NCBI RefSeq assembly: GCF_900109085.1
Contig: NZ_FNYW01000004.1
Coordinates: forward strand, 23,079-87,078
Direction: 5' to 3'
DNA: 64,000 nt
Origin: Alkalibacterium gilvum
GTDB taxonomy: Bacteria; Bacillota; Bacilli; Lactobacillales; Carnobacteriaceae_A
Shown here: positions 1 to 8,609 of the stretch, piece by piece
Layout: each line of letters begins with the position of its first letter
Numbering within the stretch: the first letter of the stretch is position 1
Program-made: the position numbers and the translations under genes
Notes under the pieces: model-generated
What the model was told of the DNA's origin: nothing
The model's database searches: none
Seen by the model: only the letters and a program-made list of their open reading frames with translations

Positions 1-166
1 CACGCATCCACACATTGCGTGACCTTCGCAACACCTTTCTTCTCCTGGAGGGCACGCATTCACACATTGCGTGACCTTCGCGACGTCGCTCTTCTTCTGG
101 AGGGCACGCATTCACACGTTGTGTGCCCTTCGCGACTCTTTTCTTCTCCTGGAGGGCACGCAATAC
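1..166. repeat. 52-bp tandem repeat array, cut by window start
   Basis: Units starting GGAGGGCACGCA lie at 47, 99 and 151, exactly 52 bp apart, and an earlier unit is cut by the window edge. Each unit has a left arm GGAGGGCACGCA, a loop of about 9 nt and a right arm such as TGCGTGACCTTCG, so it can form a hairpin, followed by a pyrimidine-rich spacer ending CTTCTCCT. The same period and arms recur at 34124-34325 and 42914-43383. The array is intergenic and 52 is not a multiple of three, so it is not a peptide repeat. Function is unknown. Confidence 0.9.
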
Positions 167-180
167 CTTAAATATTTTTT

Positions 181-1089
181 TCATTCATAATAACTAGCTT
201 TACTCTGCCCTTTTAACTCATAATTTTTTGATAAAACGATTCGTATGCTCTTTTTAGAAAAGGCTTTTCCGCACCAGTCATAAATAGTTCCTGTTTTTAA
301 CTTTTTATCTGAGAAAAGTAAGCGAAAGTCTTCAATCTGATCAAGAATAACTTTATGCGATACGATGTCAGTATTGCAGTCTCTACATTTCCAAATTCTT
401 CCGTGACTATGCTCTAACTCTGACATACACACCTTACAAAAATTTCTTTTTTTCAAATCCTCTAAGTTATAATCAGGTAGACTCGTATAATTAACATCAG
501 CAATATGAAGGTGTTTCAACATATCAGCAAATCTATGATGACTTTGGTTTAAGCTTTTCTGAATATTATTTAGCTTCATTAAATGATGCGATAACATTGT
601 CGGAAATATAAAATATTCAGCAATTGGTGCCTGAAAAAGTGTGAAGCGATTATTTATAAATACAATATGAGCGCTCAAAGGAAAACTAACCTTCTGTTCT
701 TGCATTAATTGTCGGAAAAGATTCGTCGTTCGATTCAATTGATGTACTGGATTAGAAATCTCCTTATTTGTCGTAAGTATTTTAAGTTTCTCCTCAGTAT
801 AAACAAACTGTCCCTCGTAATTTTTCACTTCGTATATCGTGACGCCCTTACTGGTTATGACTAACGTATCAATTTGACACGTTTGTCCGTTCACTCTCAA
901 CATTAAATCATTTAAAACAAGACAGTCACATTTTAACGTTCTAATTAACGCATCAAACTGACATTCTCCTTTGTAACCTTTCATTCGGTACTCAATACTG
1001 TTCGTCTGAGGATTTAATAATTTGCTACGTTTATCTAGTGCAAATAGTTTTTTCAGTTGTGTCGATAATTCTCGCTCTTTAATAATCAT
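181..1089 (-). CDS. NERD-domain protein with C-terminal zinc ribbon
   Basis: A 302-residue protein. Residues about 45-150 match the nuclease-related (NERD) domain: the run IDTLVI...IYEVKNYEG carries the conserved D and the E-x-K of a restriction-endonuclease-like fold. Near residues 220-240 two CxxC pairs (CKVC and CRDC) suggest a zinc ribbon. The start is taken as the ATG at 1089, 7 nt after GGAGGGTG; a GTG five codons upstream lies inside that binding site. No signal peptide or membrane segment is visible. NERD proteins are suspected DNA-processing enzymes, but substrate and role here are unknown. It stands alone, divergent from the TPM/PspA pair. Confidence 0.8.
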   Translation of the reverse strand: MIIKERELSTQLKKLFALDKRSKLLNPQTNSIEYRMKGYKGECQFDALIRTLKCDCLVLNDLMLRVNGQTCQIDTLVITSKGVTIYEVKNYEGQFVYTEEKLKILTTNKEISNPVHQLNRTTNLFRQLMQEQKVSFPLSAHIVFINNRFTLFQAPIAEYFIFPTMLSHHLMKLNNIQKSLNQSHHRFADMLKHLHIADVNYTSLPDYNLEDLKKRNFCKVCMSELEHSHGRIWKCRDCNTDIVSHKVILDQIEDFRLLFSDKKLKTGTIYDWCGKAFSKKSIRIVLSKNYELKGQSKASYYE

Positions 1090-1308
1090 TTGAACACCCT
1101 CCACTATTTTTATATTCTAATTACTATATTGTCTATTCCTTTAAAAATTGACTTTTTTGCTTCAAAAACATTTATTTCTTTAAAAAAATCGGTGAAAAGC
1201 GATATTCTATGTTTTTAATTATATGTAAGCTATAATATTATTAAGTACAATATTTTGACAAAATAACTAGATTAACCTAATCACTAGATTTTTAAGGAGA
1301 TGATACAT

Positions 1309-2355
1309 ATGGGTAGAGGAGGCGGCCGTGGTGGCGGTTTTGGCGGCGGTGGTTCCCGTGGCGGCGGTTTCGGTGGTCAACGAGGCGGTGGTGGTCGTAT
1401 GGGCGGCGGCTTTAACTCTGGTCGTGGAGGCGGAAACAACAGCGGTGGCTTATTCGGCGGTGGTAGTAATCATCGCTCTGGTAATAACAGACGGCCGCGA
1501 ATGGGTCCAGTATTCTTCGGCGGCAGTTTTGGTCGAAGACGCTACTCTCCTGGCGGCGGGGGCAGAGGCGGATGTGGCGGTATTTTCACAGCTGTCATCT
1601 TTATGTTCATCATTTTCAGTCTCTTCACAAACTTCGATAATTTTTTAGGTAATGACAAATCATCTAACGTCACATCTTCAACAGTGGAACGTGAACCTTT
1701 GCCAGCTGGTTCAGTGGATGAATCGGACTACTATACTGATGAACTAAATTGGATAGGTAATCACACGCAAATGGTCGATGGTTTGCAGTACTTTTATAAT
1801 GAGACAGGCGTTCAACCACATGTCTATATAACTGATGATATCAGCATCGAAGGTGAACCGACTGTAGAAGGAAAACCGACTTCCGAAGAAATGGAAGCCT
1901 TCGCCAAAAATAAATACGACGAACGCTTTACAGATGAAGCGCATCTTCTACTCGTTTTTTATGAACCCATACCTGACAGTTATGCAATGCATTATGTCAC
2001 AGGTTCACAAGCACGTTCAGTTATCGATACAGAAGCTGGCGACATCCTACTCGATTATCTTGATAGAAACTATTCGAATACAAGTTTTAGTGATGAGGAA
2101 TATTTCAGCCAATCATTTAAAGATGCAGCTGACCGAATCATGGAAGTAACGACATCACCGTGGATTCCGGTATTTATAATTTTGGGAAGCTTAGCTATAC
2201 TCTTCCTTGTTTATAAATGGTGGAAGTCGCGACAATTAAGTAAAAAACGAGAAGCTGAACGAACAGAAGAAATGCTCAACCGTCCTATTGAAACATTTGG
2301 AACAAGTGAAGCCGATGAACTGGCCAAGAAATATGATGATGATCATACTAATTAA
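1309..2355 (+). CDS. Gly/Arg-rich TPM-domain membrane protein (YgcG-like)
   Basis: A 348-residue protein. The first 90 residues are almost entirely Gly, Arg, Ser, Asn and Phe (RGGGF-type repeats). A hydrophobic segment follows near residues 92-110, then an extracytoplasmic TPM domain (about 145-280) and a second membrane helix near 285-305 with a basic cytoplasmic tail. TPM domains occur in YgcG-like and photosystem-repair proteins. The ATG at 1309 is preferred over the one at 1300, which overlaps the AAGGAG binding site. The gene is 36 bp upstream of a PspA homologue and probably co-transcribed with it, so an envelope-stress role is inferred. Confidence 0.8.
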   Translation: MGRGGGRGGGFGGGGSRGGGFGGQRGGGGRMGGGFNSGRGGGNNSGGLFGGGSNHRSGNNRRPRMGPVFFGGSFGRRRYSPGGGGRGGCGGIFTAVIFMFIIFSLFTNFDNFLGNDKSSNVTSSTVEREPLPAGSVDESDYYTDELNWIGNHTQMVDGLQYFYNETGVQPHVYITDDISIEGEPTVEGKPTSEEMEAFAKNKYDERFTDEAHLLLVFYEPIPDSYAMHYVTGSQARSVIDTEAGDILLDYLDRNYSNTSFSDEEYFSQSFKDAADRIMEVTTSPWIPVFIILGSLAILFLVYKWWKSRQLSKKREAERTEEMLNRPIETFGTSEADELAKKYDDDHTN

Positions 2356-2391
2356 TTGAAATTAAAAACAAAATTTTTAGGAGGAAACAAT

Positions 2392-3102
2392 ATGGCAATT
2401 TTAGACCGCTTTACAGATATTATCAGTGCAAATGTTAATGCAATCATTGATCGCATGGAAAATCCAGAAAAGATGATTGATCAATACTTAAGAGATATGA
2501 TAGAAGACTTGGCAGAAGTGAAGAAAAATACGGCAAGCGTCATGGCGGAAGAAACACGTGCAAAACGTTTAGTCGATGAGAACGAAGCAGAATCTAAAAA
2601 ATATGAGCGCTATGCACAGAAAGCTTTACAAGCTGGAAATGATGCGGACGCACGCGTTTTCCTTTCAAAAAAACAAGAGCTCGAAGATACTGGTACTGGC
2701 CTTGCAAATGCTTATGCCAAAGCACACGAAAATGCATCTAAAATGCGCAAAATGCATGATAAACTAGCTTCAGATATAAACAAATTGAAAAATCGTCGTT
2801 CAATGATTAAAACGCAGATGTCAGTTGCTGATACACAAGAAAAATTGAATAAAGTGGATTCCTCTCTAGGTAAATCTAAAGGAGCCATGAGCAACTTTGA
2901 ACGTATGGAAGAAAAGGCGTCTCGTCGTTTGGATGAAGCAGATGCGATGGCAGAACTTAATGAACAACCAAAGGATTCAGCTCAAAAACTTGAAGAAAAA
3001 TATGCTGAAGAAACTGGATCTGCAGCAGTTGAAGAGGAACTAGAGCGTATGAAACAGCAAATGGGGCTTTCCTCATCTAAGAAAACGACCGAAACAGAAT
3101 AA
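2392..3102 (+). CDS. PspA/IM30-family membrane stress protein
   Basis: A 236-residue, largely helical protein with the PspA/IM30 (LiaH-like) pattern: N-terminal amphipathic helix MAILDRFTDIISANVNAIID, then the ENPEKMIDQYLRDM motif and long coiled coils to about residue 220. Family members assemble as rings or rods on stressed cytoplasmic membranes. The ATG at 2392 follows AGGAGG at good spacing; an upstream in-frame TTG directly after the preceding stop has no binding site. The partner upstream is a TPM-domain membrane protein and a strong terminator follows at 3126. Confidence 0.9.
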   Translation: MAILDRFTDIISANVNAIIDRMENPEKMIDQYLRDMIEDLAEVKKNTASVMAEETRAKRLVDENEAESKKYERYAQKALQAGNDADARVFLSKKQELEDTGTGLANAYAKAHENASKMRKMHDKLASDINKLKNRRSMIKTQMSVADTQEKLNKVDSSLGKSKGAMSNFERMEEKASRRLDEADAMAELNEQPKDSAQKLEEKYAEETGSAAVEEELERMKQQMGLSSSKKTTETE

Positions 3103-3125
3103 TTAATAACCTTCACTCAAACTTA

Positions 3126-3170
3126 AAGCACCGTAGACTAAGTCATACACTTAGCCTACGGTGCTTATTT
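3126..3170 (+). terminator. Rho-independent terminator after the PspA gene
   Basis: AAGCACCGTAGACTAAGT and its near-perfect complement ACTTAGCCTACGGTGCTT form an 18-bp stem with a short loop, 3126-3166, followed by ATTT. Confidence 0.85.
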
Positions 3171-3226
3171 ATATATTTACCTTCAATAAGGTATTAAAAA
3201 GGAACATTGATTACATTTCACTTTGA

Positions 3227-3583
3227 TTATTTTGAATTATTTAAACTAAATTTTTCGGGATTTTTTAAATAATAGACAGCATACCAGAGATAGAAAGGGA
3301 AGGCATATTTTCCGAATACAAACCATCTTCTAGCCGAAAAATCTTTATTCTCATAGCCAGCTATTTCCCATGCTGATCCAGTAAATAAAATATTTAGCAC
3401 CAAATATGCTATTAGAAGAACTCTAATTACCATATTTATCTCTAATCCATAAACAAATACTGAAAACATAGAAATCAAAAAGACAGTAAACAACCAGAAA
3501 ACACCTGTAAGTATTTTACTAAAAGTATTCTCTGGAGGTTCAATACTTTGCCAAATTATAAATTTAGTAAGCTTTTTTTGCAA
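3227..3583 (-). CDS. Small membrane protein of unknown function
   Basis: A 118-residue protein not assigned to a family. Two strong hydrophobic segments are seen (about 24-48 and 52-72), then a weaker one near 90-106. The start is a TTG at 3583, 7 nt after GGGAGAAGG. This binding site lies inside the end of the upstream decayed reading frame (3586-3938), so the two were probably translationally coupled. The gene itself looks intact. Confidence 0.6.
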   Translation of the reverse strand: MQKKLTKFIIWQSIEPPENTFSKILTGVFWLFTVFLISMFSVFVYGLEINMVIRVLLIAYLVLNILFTGSAWEIAGYENKDFSARRWFVFGKYAFPFYLWYAVYYLKNPEKFSLNNSK

Positions 3584-3585
3584 TG

Positions 3586-3938
3586 TTAAACCTTCTCCCT
3601 AGAGTTTACTTCTTTTCTGAATTGTTCCGGATCCATTAACGCATACTCTCCAGATTCGTCAATTTTACTCATTTCATTAAAATACAATTTAAACTCATCT
3701 GCTTGTAGAATACTCTTACTATTATTCACTGCACCCACGAGTTTTTGCATCATTTTTTACTTATATTAGGAACATCATTGTTTAATATACCCAATCGATT
3801 CAAATTGAACTGATCAAAAAACTTAATATACAGAAATTTATCTGTTTCAAATTAAGTTTCAACTTGATGAGTATGATAAATATAGAATCGTTTATAGACA
3901 TATATAGGTTCTAAATCTTCTGCAGACTAAGGAATCAT
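3586..3938 (-). pseudogene. Decayed small gene upstream of the membrane protein
   Basis: On the minus strand an ATG at 3938 opens a frame with two in-frame stops (TAG at the fourth codon; a later TAA). It then runs through FETDKFLYIKFFDQFNLNRL and hits a poly-A tract at about 3754-3759, where one frame ends and another opens. That second frame, an ATG at 3753, encodes 55 residues ending QFRKEVNSREKV before TAA at 3586. Joined, the pieces read as one protein of about 115 residues. The family is not recognised. The last 55 codons could still be translated as a separate small protein. Confidence 0.5.
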
Positions 3939-3976
3939 TTTATAAAAATTTTTACTTAATTAAAGGCTACATTGAT

Positions 3977-4963
3977 TTATCTCATCAATTTTTTTACATA
4001 ACTTTTTTCAAACAATGGTTTTATAGATTGGTAACTTGAGATACGATTGATTGCATCACCTAGAATAGGTGCTACACTCAATAATTTAATTAATTCTGTA
4101 TTGTTTTCTTCAGACAAATTAATTGTATTGGTAACAATAACTTCTTTCACGTCAGACTTCATCAGGCGTTCCATCGCATTATCCGAAAGAACCGCGTGTG
4201 TGATACAGACGTATACATCCTTGGCTCCTGCTTTTTTTAGTGATTGAGTTGCTTTTGTTACCGTTCTGGCAGTATCCATGATGTCATCAAAAAGCACACA
4301 ATCTTTCCCTTCAACTTCTCCAACAAGGTCGTAAGTATTGGGTTTCGTTGTTTCGTATAAGCGTTTGTCAATAATTGCTAAGGGTGAATCTAGTTGTTCA
4401 GCTATTTCACGTGCGCGCTTCACTCCATCATGATCTGGTGAAACAACGACTATATTTTCTCCATCCAAGCCTTTTTGTGCAAAGTGATTTGCTAAGAGTG
4501 CTGTTGCAGATAAATGGTCCACAGGAATATCAAAAAAGCCTTGAATTTGAGGGGCGTGCAGATCAACGGTTATCAAGCGATCGATTCCTGCATGTTCCAG
4601 CATATTCGCTACAACTTTTGCTGTTATCGCTTCACGCGGTCTTGGCTTACGGTCCTGGCGTGCGTAGCCGTAATAAGGCATGACAACATTTATCGAGCCG
4701 GCACTTGCTCGTATCAGCGCATCGATCATAATAAGCAACTCCATCAAGTGGTCATTACTCGGATCATTAGTTGACTGAATTAAGTAAACATCGTCTCCTC
4801 TGATACTTTCTTCGATATTTACGGATATTTCTCCATCAGAAAATTTATCAATGTTAGCCTTACTTAATTCGACCCCTACCTCTTGGGCAATTTCTGCCGC
4901 CAGCTTGGGGTTGGAATTCATTGCAAAAATTTTAACACCTGTTTTGTTTATGTGCTTAGCCAT
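3977..4963 (-). CDS. prs: Ribose-phosphate pyrophosphokinase (PRPP synthetase)
   Basis: A 328-residue enzyme that makes PRPP from ribose 5-phosphate and ATP for nucleotide, His and Trp synthesis. Diagnostic segments are FSDGEISVNIEESIRG, the ATP loop YYGYARQDRK, DLHAPQIQGFFDIP and a PRPP-binding loop (FDDIMDTARTVTKA) that deviates from the usual VDDMIDTAGT. Such deviations occur in the second Prs paralogue of lactic acid bacteria. The ATG at 4963 follows TTGGAGGCAGCT; an in-frame TTG upstream overlaps this site. It lies 75 bp downstream of the phosphoketolase gene on the same strand, a sensible pairing in pentose-phosphate metabolism. Confidence 0.93.
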   Translation of the reverse strand: MAKHINKTGVKIFAMNSNPKLAAEIAQEVGVELSKANIDKFSDGEISVNIEESIRGDDVYLIQSTNDPSNDHLMELLIMIDALIRASAGSINVVMPYYGYARQDRKPRPREAITAKVVANMLEHAGIDRLITVDLHAPQIQGFFDIPVDHLSATALLANHFAQKGLDGENIVVVSPDHDGVKRAREIAEQLDSPLAIIDKRLYETTKPNTYDLVGEVEGKDCVLFDDIMDTARTVTKATQSLKKAGAKDVYVCITHAVLSDNAMERLMKSDVKEVIVTNTINLSEENNTELIKLLSVAPILGDAINRISSYQSIKPLFEKSYVKKLMR

Positions 4964-5037
4964 AGCTGCCTCCAATTGGTGACCTGTACTTCTATTATTA
5001 TTTTAATCGTATACACAATACAGAAAAAATGCAAGCG

Positions 5038-7428
5038 CTATTTTATCTGTTTTAAAGGCTGCCATTTCCAGTTTTTGACCTCTGGTATGTCGTCGCCGTA
5101 CTCTCTAATATATTGACGATGTTTCTCAAGCAGTCTATCCATTTTCTCTTTTACATCCCTTGCCTCGTCACCGTATACAGCACCTGCCGCCTCTTTGACT
5201 AGATGGAAACGGTCGATTTCATTCACCACTCGCATATCAAAAGGTGTAGTCACCGTACCATTTTCTTTGTAGCCATGTGGAATCAAGTTCCGGTTTTCTC
5301 GGTCAAAGAACAAATTCTTCAGCAGTCCTTCATAACCATGAAAGGCAAAGAGAACTGGCTTGTCTGTTGTAAACAATTCATTGAAGGCCTCGTCACTTAG
5401 TCCGCGCTTGTCATTTTCAGGACTGTTCAATTTGAGCAGGTCCACTACATTGATAAAGCGTATCTTCAAGTCAGGATATTCCTGATTCAGGATCGATATC
5501 GCTGCCAGTGACTCAAGATTCGGTTCTGTTCCAGCGGCAGCGATCACAATGTCCGGATCAAGGTTCTGATCAGTACTCGACCAATCAATGACCATTAAGC
5601 CTTCTTCTACTAAAGTCTCAGCTTCCAAAGCTGTATAAAACTGTGGACGCGGATGCTTACTGGACACGATCAAATTGATTTTTTGCTTAGACTTCAATAC
5701 TTTGTTCATCACCGCCATTAATGTATTGGCATCAGCCGGGAAGTATTCTCTGATATAATCAAGTTTTTTGTCTGCCAGATGCGTACTGATACCCGGATCC
5801 TGGTGCGTATAGCCATTGTGGTCCTGCTGGAAAACCGTTGACGAAGCAATCACATTGAGCGATGGATATTTGCTGCGCCAGTCCAGTTCATCTGCCTTAC
5901 GCAACCACTTGAAATGTTGAGTGAGCATGGAGTCGGCGATTCGAAGAAACCCTTCATAACTCACAAAGAAGCCATGCCGTCCAGTTAACGTATATCCTTC
6001 CATCCACCCTTCTGCCTGATGTTCAGAAAGCTGGGAGTCAATGACTCGTCCGCTTCTAGACTGTGCTTCATCTTCGGGCTCCTCAATATCTTCCATCCAC
6101 TGACGGTTCGTCGTTTCCAGCACCGCATTCAAGCGATTCGACTTCAGTTCATCCGTACTAATGATACGAAAGTTGTCAGGATTTGTTTCAACGATATCTC
6201 GAGCAAACTTTCCAAACTCGAACATATCTTTTCCTTTTTTTGCTCCAGGCGTTTCGATATCCAATGTATACTGGCGCCAGTCCGGCAGTTTCAGTTCTTT
6301 TCTGTCTTTACCGCCATTTGTGATCGGGTTTAATGCCATCCGTTTCATGCCTTTAGGGGCAATACCTCTGATGTCTTCTTTCAGCCGACCCTGATCATCA
6401 AATAACTCATCGGGCCGGTATGACTTCATCCACTTTACCAGTGCTTGACTGTGTGTCATTTTCTCCTGCTCAACCGGAATCGGCACCTGGTGCGAACGGA
6501 ATGTGCCTTCGACTGGTTCATCATCCCACACCTCAGGCCCCGTCCAGCCTTTAGGACTTCTTAAAATTACTACAGGCCACTTAGGCATTCCTAAAGTCTG
6601 TGCAGATTTTTTGCGTGCATGTTTTTGGATATTCTGGATCGTTTCGATGGCTTCATCCATCACTTCCGCCATCTCAGGATGCATGTTATTGGGATTTTCT
6701 CCTTCAATAAATAATGGATCCCATCCCATACCGTCAAAGTAATGACGCAGCTCTTCATTTGATTTTCGAGCTAAAATCGTTGGGTTGGCAATTTTGTAAT
6801 CATTTAAATGCAGGATAGGTAAAACCGCCCCATCTGTGTAAGGATTAATGAAAACATTTGAGAACCAGGATGCTGCTAAAGGACCTGTTTCTGCTTCGCC
6901 GTCACCGACCACGACGGCCGCAATCGTGTCGGGCGTATCAAGCACTGCGCCTGTCGCATGAGACAAAGAGTAACCTAATTCGCCCCCTTCATGAATCGAT
7001 CCCGGAACTGAAGGCTCTGCGTGCGAACCAATGCCTCCAGGGAAAGAAAACTGCTTGAAGAGCTTTTGCATTCCTTCTTCATCTTCTGTAATATCCGGAT
7101 AAATTTCAGTATAACTGCCGTCTAAATAAGCATTGGAAACCATAACCTGCCCGCCATGGCCCGGCCCTTCAATATAGAACATATCTAAATCATATTTATT
7201 TATCACACGGTTTAAATGCGCATAAATAAAGTTTTGTCCAGGAACCGTCCCCCAGTGTCCGATCGGATTTACTTTGACGTCTTCCTCTTTAAGTGGACGT
7301 TTGAGCAAGGGGTTGTCTTTCAAATAAATCTGTCCAACAGACAAGTAATTGGCCGCGCGCCACCAGGCATCCACTTTTTGTAAATAATCAGCTGATGAAT
7401 ACTCTTTTTCCTTCGTCATATCCGTCAT
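5038..7428 (-). CDS. xpk: Phosphoketolase
   Basis: A 796-residue thiamine-diphosphate enzyme that cleaves xylulose 5-phosphate (and often fructose 6-phosphate) with phosphate to acetyl phosphate plus an aldose phosphate. Length and sequence match the family: N-terminal [34 protein letters not shown], the TPP motif [32 protein letters not shown], and a C-terminal [29 protein letters not shown] precedes both the ATG at 7428 and the ATG nine bases further in; the latter has the better spacing. Its presence suggests hetero-fermentation or pentose use. The substrate range cannot be told from sequence. Confidence 0.95.
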   Translation of the reverse strand: MTDMTKEKEYSSADYLQKVDAWWRAANYLSVGQIYLKDNPLLKRPLKEEDVKVNPIGHWGTVPGQNFIYAHLNRVINKYDLDMFYIEGPGHGGQVMVSNAYLDGSYTEIYPDITEDEEGMQKLFKQFSFPGGIGSHAEPSVPGSIHEGGELGYSLSHATGAVLDTPDTIAAVVVGDGEAETGPLAASWFSNVFINPYTDGAVLPILHLNDYKIANPTILARKSNEELRHYFDGMGWDPLFIEGENPNNMHPEMAEVMDEAIETIQNIQKHARKKSAQTLGMPKWPVVILRSPKGWTGPEVWDDEPVEGTFRSHQVPIPVEQEKMTHSQALVKWMKSYRPDELFDDQGRLKEDIRGIAPKGMKRMALNPITNGGKDRKELKLPDWRQYTLDIETPGAKKGKDMFEFGKFARDIVETNPDNFRIISTDELKSNRLNAVLETTNRQWMEDIEEPEDEAQSRSGRVIDSQLSEHQAEGWMEGYTLTGRHGFFVSYEGFLRIADSMLTQHFKWLRKADELDWRSKYPSLNVIASSTVFQQDHNGYTHQDPGISTHLADKKLDYIREYFPADANTLMAVMNKVLKSKQKINLIVSSKHPRPQFYTALEAETLVEEGLMVIDWSSTDQNLDPDIVIAAAGTEPNLESLAAISILNQEYPDLKIRFINVVDLLKLNSPENDKRGLSDEAFNELFTTDKPVLFAFHGYEGLLKNLFFDRENRNLIPHGYKENGTVTTPFDMRVVNEIDRFHLVKEAAGAVYGDEARDVKEKMDRLLEKHRQYIREYGDDIPEVKNWKWQPLKQIK

Positions 7429-7572
7429 TCCTTTCCTATTTCTCGTGTTATGTTTTAATTTCCTTCACAACTAAACTTTAGCATAAGCAGGTGGCTGTCT
7501 CCACAAATAGCTATCGTTGAAATTTATCAGTGGATAGTTTTGATATCAGACTCGAATAGATCCCAATATTGT

Positions 7573-7608
7573 AAAAACGCTCTGATCAAAAGTGACCAGA
7601 ACGTTTTT
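7573..7608 (-). terminator. Terminator after the 69-aa membrane protein gene
   Basis: AAAAACGCTCTGATCA and TGACCAGAACGTTTTT form a stem with G-T pairs and A/T-rich flanks on both sides, so it may act in both directions. Confidence 0.7.
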
Positions 7609-7618
7609 AGTATATGAG

Positions 7619-7828
7619 TTAATAAGAAATCATCACCGCAAAAACAAGTATTATTAAAGTAATAATTCCAATCATCCATGCAGATACTTTTTTCAAATGT
7701 TCATTCTCGAATGTTTTGTTCAACAAGAAAAAGAACGCAACAACCAAAATAGTTTCTTTAAAGAATACAGAAATAATACTATGTAACACATTAAATAAAA
7801 AGTATAAACTCATTGAATCTTGAACCAC
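7619..7828 (-). CDS. Small two-helix membrane protein
   Basis: A 69-residue protein with two hydrophobic helices (about 7-33 and 48-68) joined by a charged loop (NKTFENEHLKK). The start is a GTG at 7828 preceded by GGAGGGAAA. It lies 120 bp downstream of the ABC ATPase gene on the same strand and may belong to that bacteriocin-export-like cluster, for instance as an immunity-type peptide. That role is inference only. Confidence 0.6.
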   Translation of the reverse strand: MVQDSMSLYFLFNVLHSIISVFFKETILVVAFFFLLNKTFENEHLKKVSAWMIGIITLIILVFAVMISY

Positions 7829-7947
7829 AACTTTCCCTCCCTCGTATTATGATATTTTATCTCCATGAATTAAATAAACGTAAATTAGAAGAACGATGAC
7901 GATAAGGTACAAGCTTTTCTTCTCTATTATTTGGGGGAAACTATACG

Positions 7948-8598
7948 TTACTTCTCTTTGACAGTTAAGTGTACATGTTTGTCGAACTTGGAAATAATCG
8001 ATCGATCGTGTGTGACTACGACAATCGTTTTTCCTTCTTTATTTAAATCGAAAAGTATTTCAATAATTTTATTCGCGTTTTCGTCATCCAGATTTCCTGT
8101 GGGTTCATCAGCAAATATGATGCTGCAGGGTTTTACGATTATTCTCGCTAAAGCAACTCTTTGTTGTTCTCCTCCAGACAATGAGTATACTTTTCTGTTC
8201 TCAAGTCCAGTGAGTCCAACTCGTTTGATTGCATCGTAGATATACTCTTTTTTATTTCTAGTAGTTATTGAATCATTATATTTTGCACCAATCAGAACAT
8301 TTTCATAGACTGTTTTGTTCTCAATTAGTGCGTAATTTTGGAAAATATAGCCAATCTCTTCTCTAATTATTTTGTTTACTTTTTTGCTATTGATCTTCTC
8401 TATTTGGTTGTCATTCCAAGTGATCGTCCCTTTATCTGTTTCTTCAATTAGACTTAAAATGTTTAAGAGTGTAGATTTACCTGAACCCGAATCTCCTGTA
8501 ATGACAATGCTGTCTTTTCCATTGATTTCAATATTTAAATCTTGAAATAGAGTCTTATCCCCAAATTTTTTCATTATATTCCTCGCTTCTACTTTCAT
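7948..8598 (-). CDS. ABC transporter ATP-binding protein (LolD/MacB-like)
   Basis: A 216-residue ATPase with Walker A GDSGSGKST, Q-loop YIFQNYALI, signature LSGGEQQRVALARI, Walker B SIIFADEPTG and the His switch VVVTHD. These are typical of ATPases paired with FtsX/MacB-type permeases. The ATG at 8598 follows GAGGAGG at good spacing; the in-frame ATG at 8613 overlaps the end of the permease gene. It is the third gene of the lipoprotein-permease-ATPase operon and is expected to power the 692-residue permease. Confidence 0.9.
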   Translation of the reverse strand: MKVEARNIMKKFGDKTLFQDLNIEINGKDSIVITGDSGSGKSTLLNILSLIEETDKGTITWNDNQIEKINSKKVNKIIREEIGYIFQNYALIENKTVYENVLIGAKYNDSITTRNKKEYIYDAIKRVGLTGLENRKVYSLSGGEQQRVALARIIVKPCSIIFADEPTGNLDDENANKIIEILFDLNKEGKTIVVVTHDRSIISKFDKHVHLTVKEK

Positions 8599-8609
8599 TC
8601 TAAACCTCC

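Noticed and set aside
1328-1648. Overlapping 106-codon frame in the Gly-rich gene
   Set aside because: Shadow of GGN-rich codons in another frame; no binding site.
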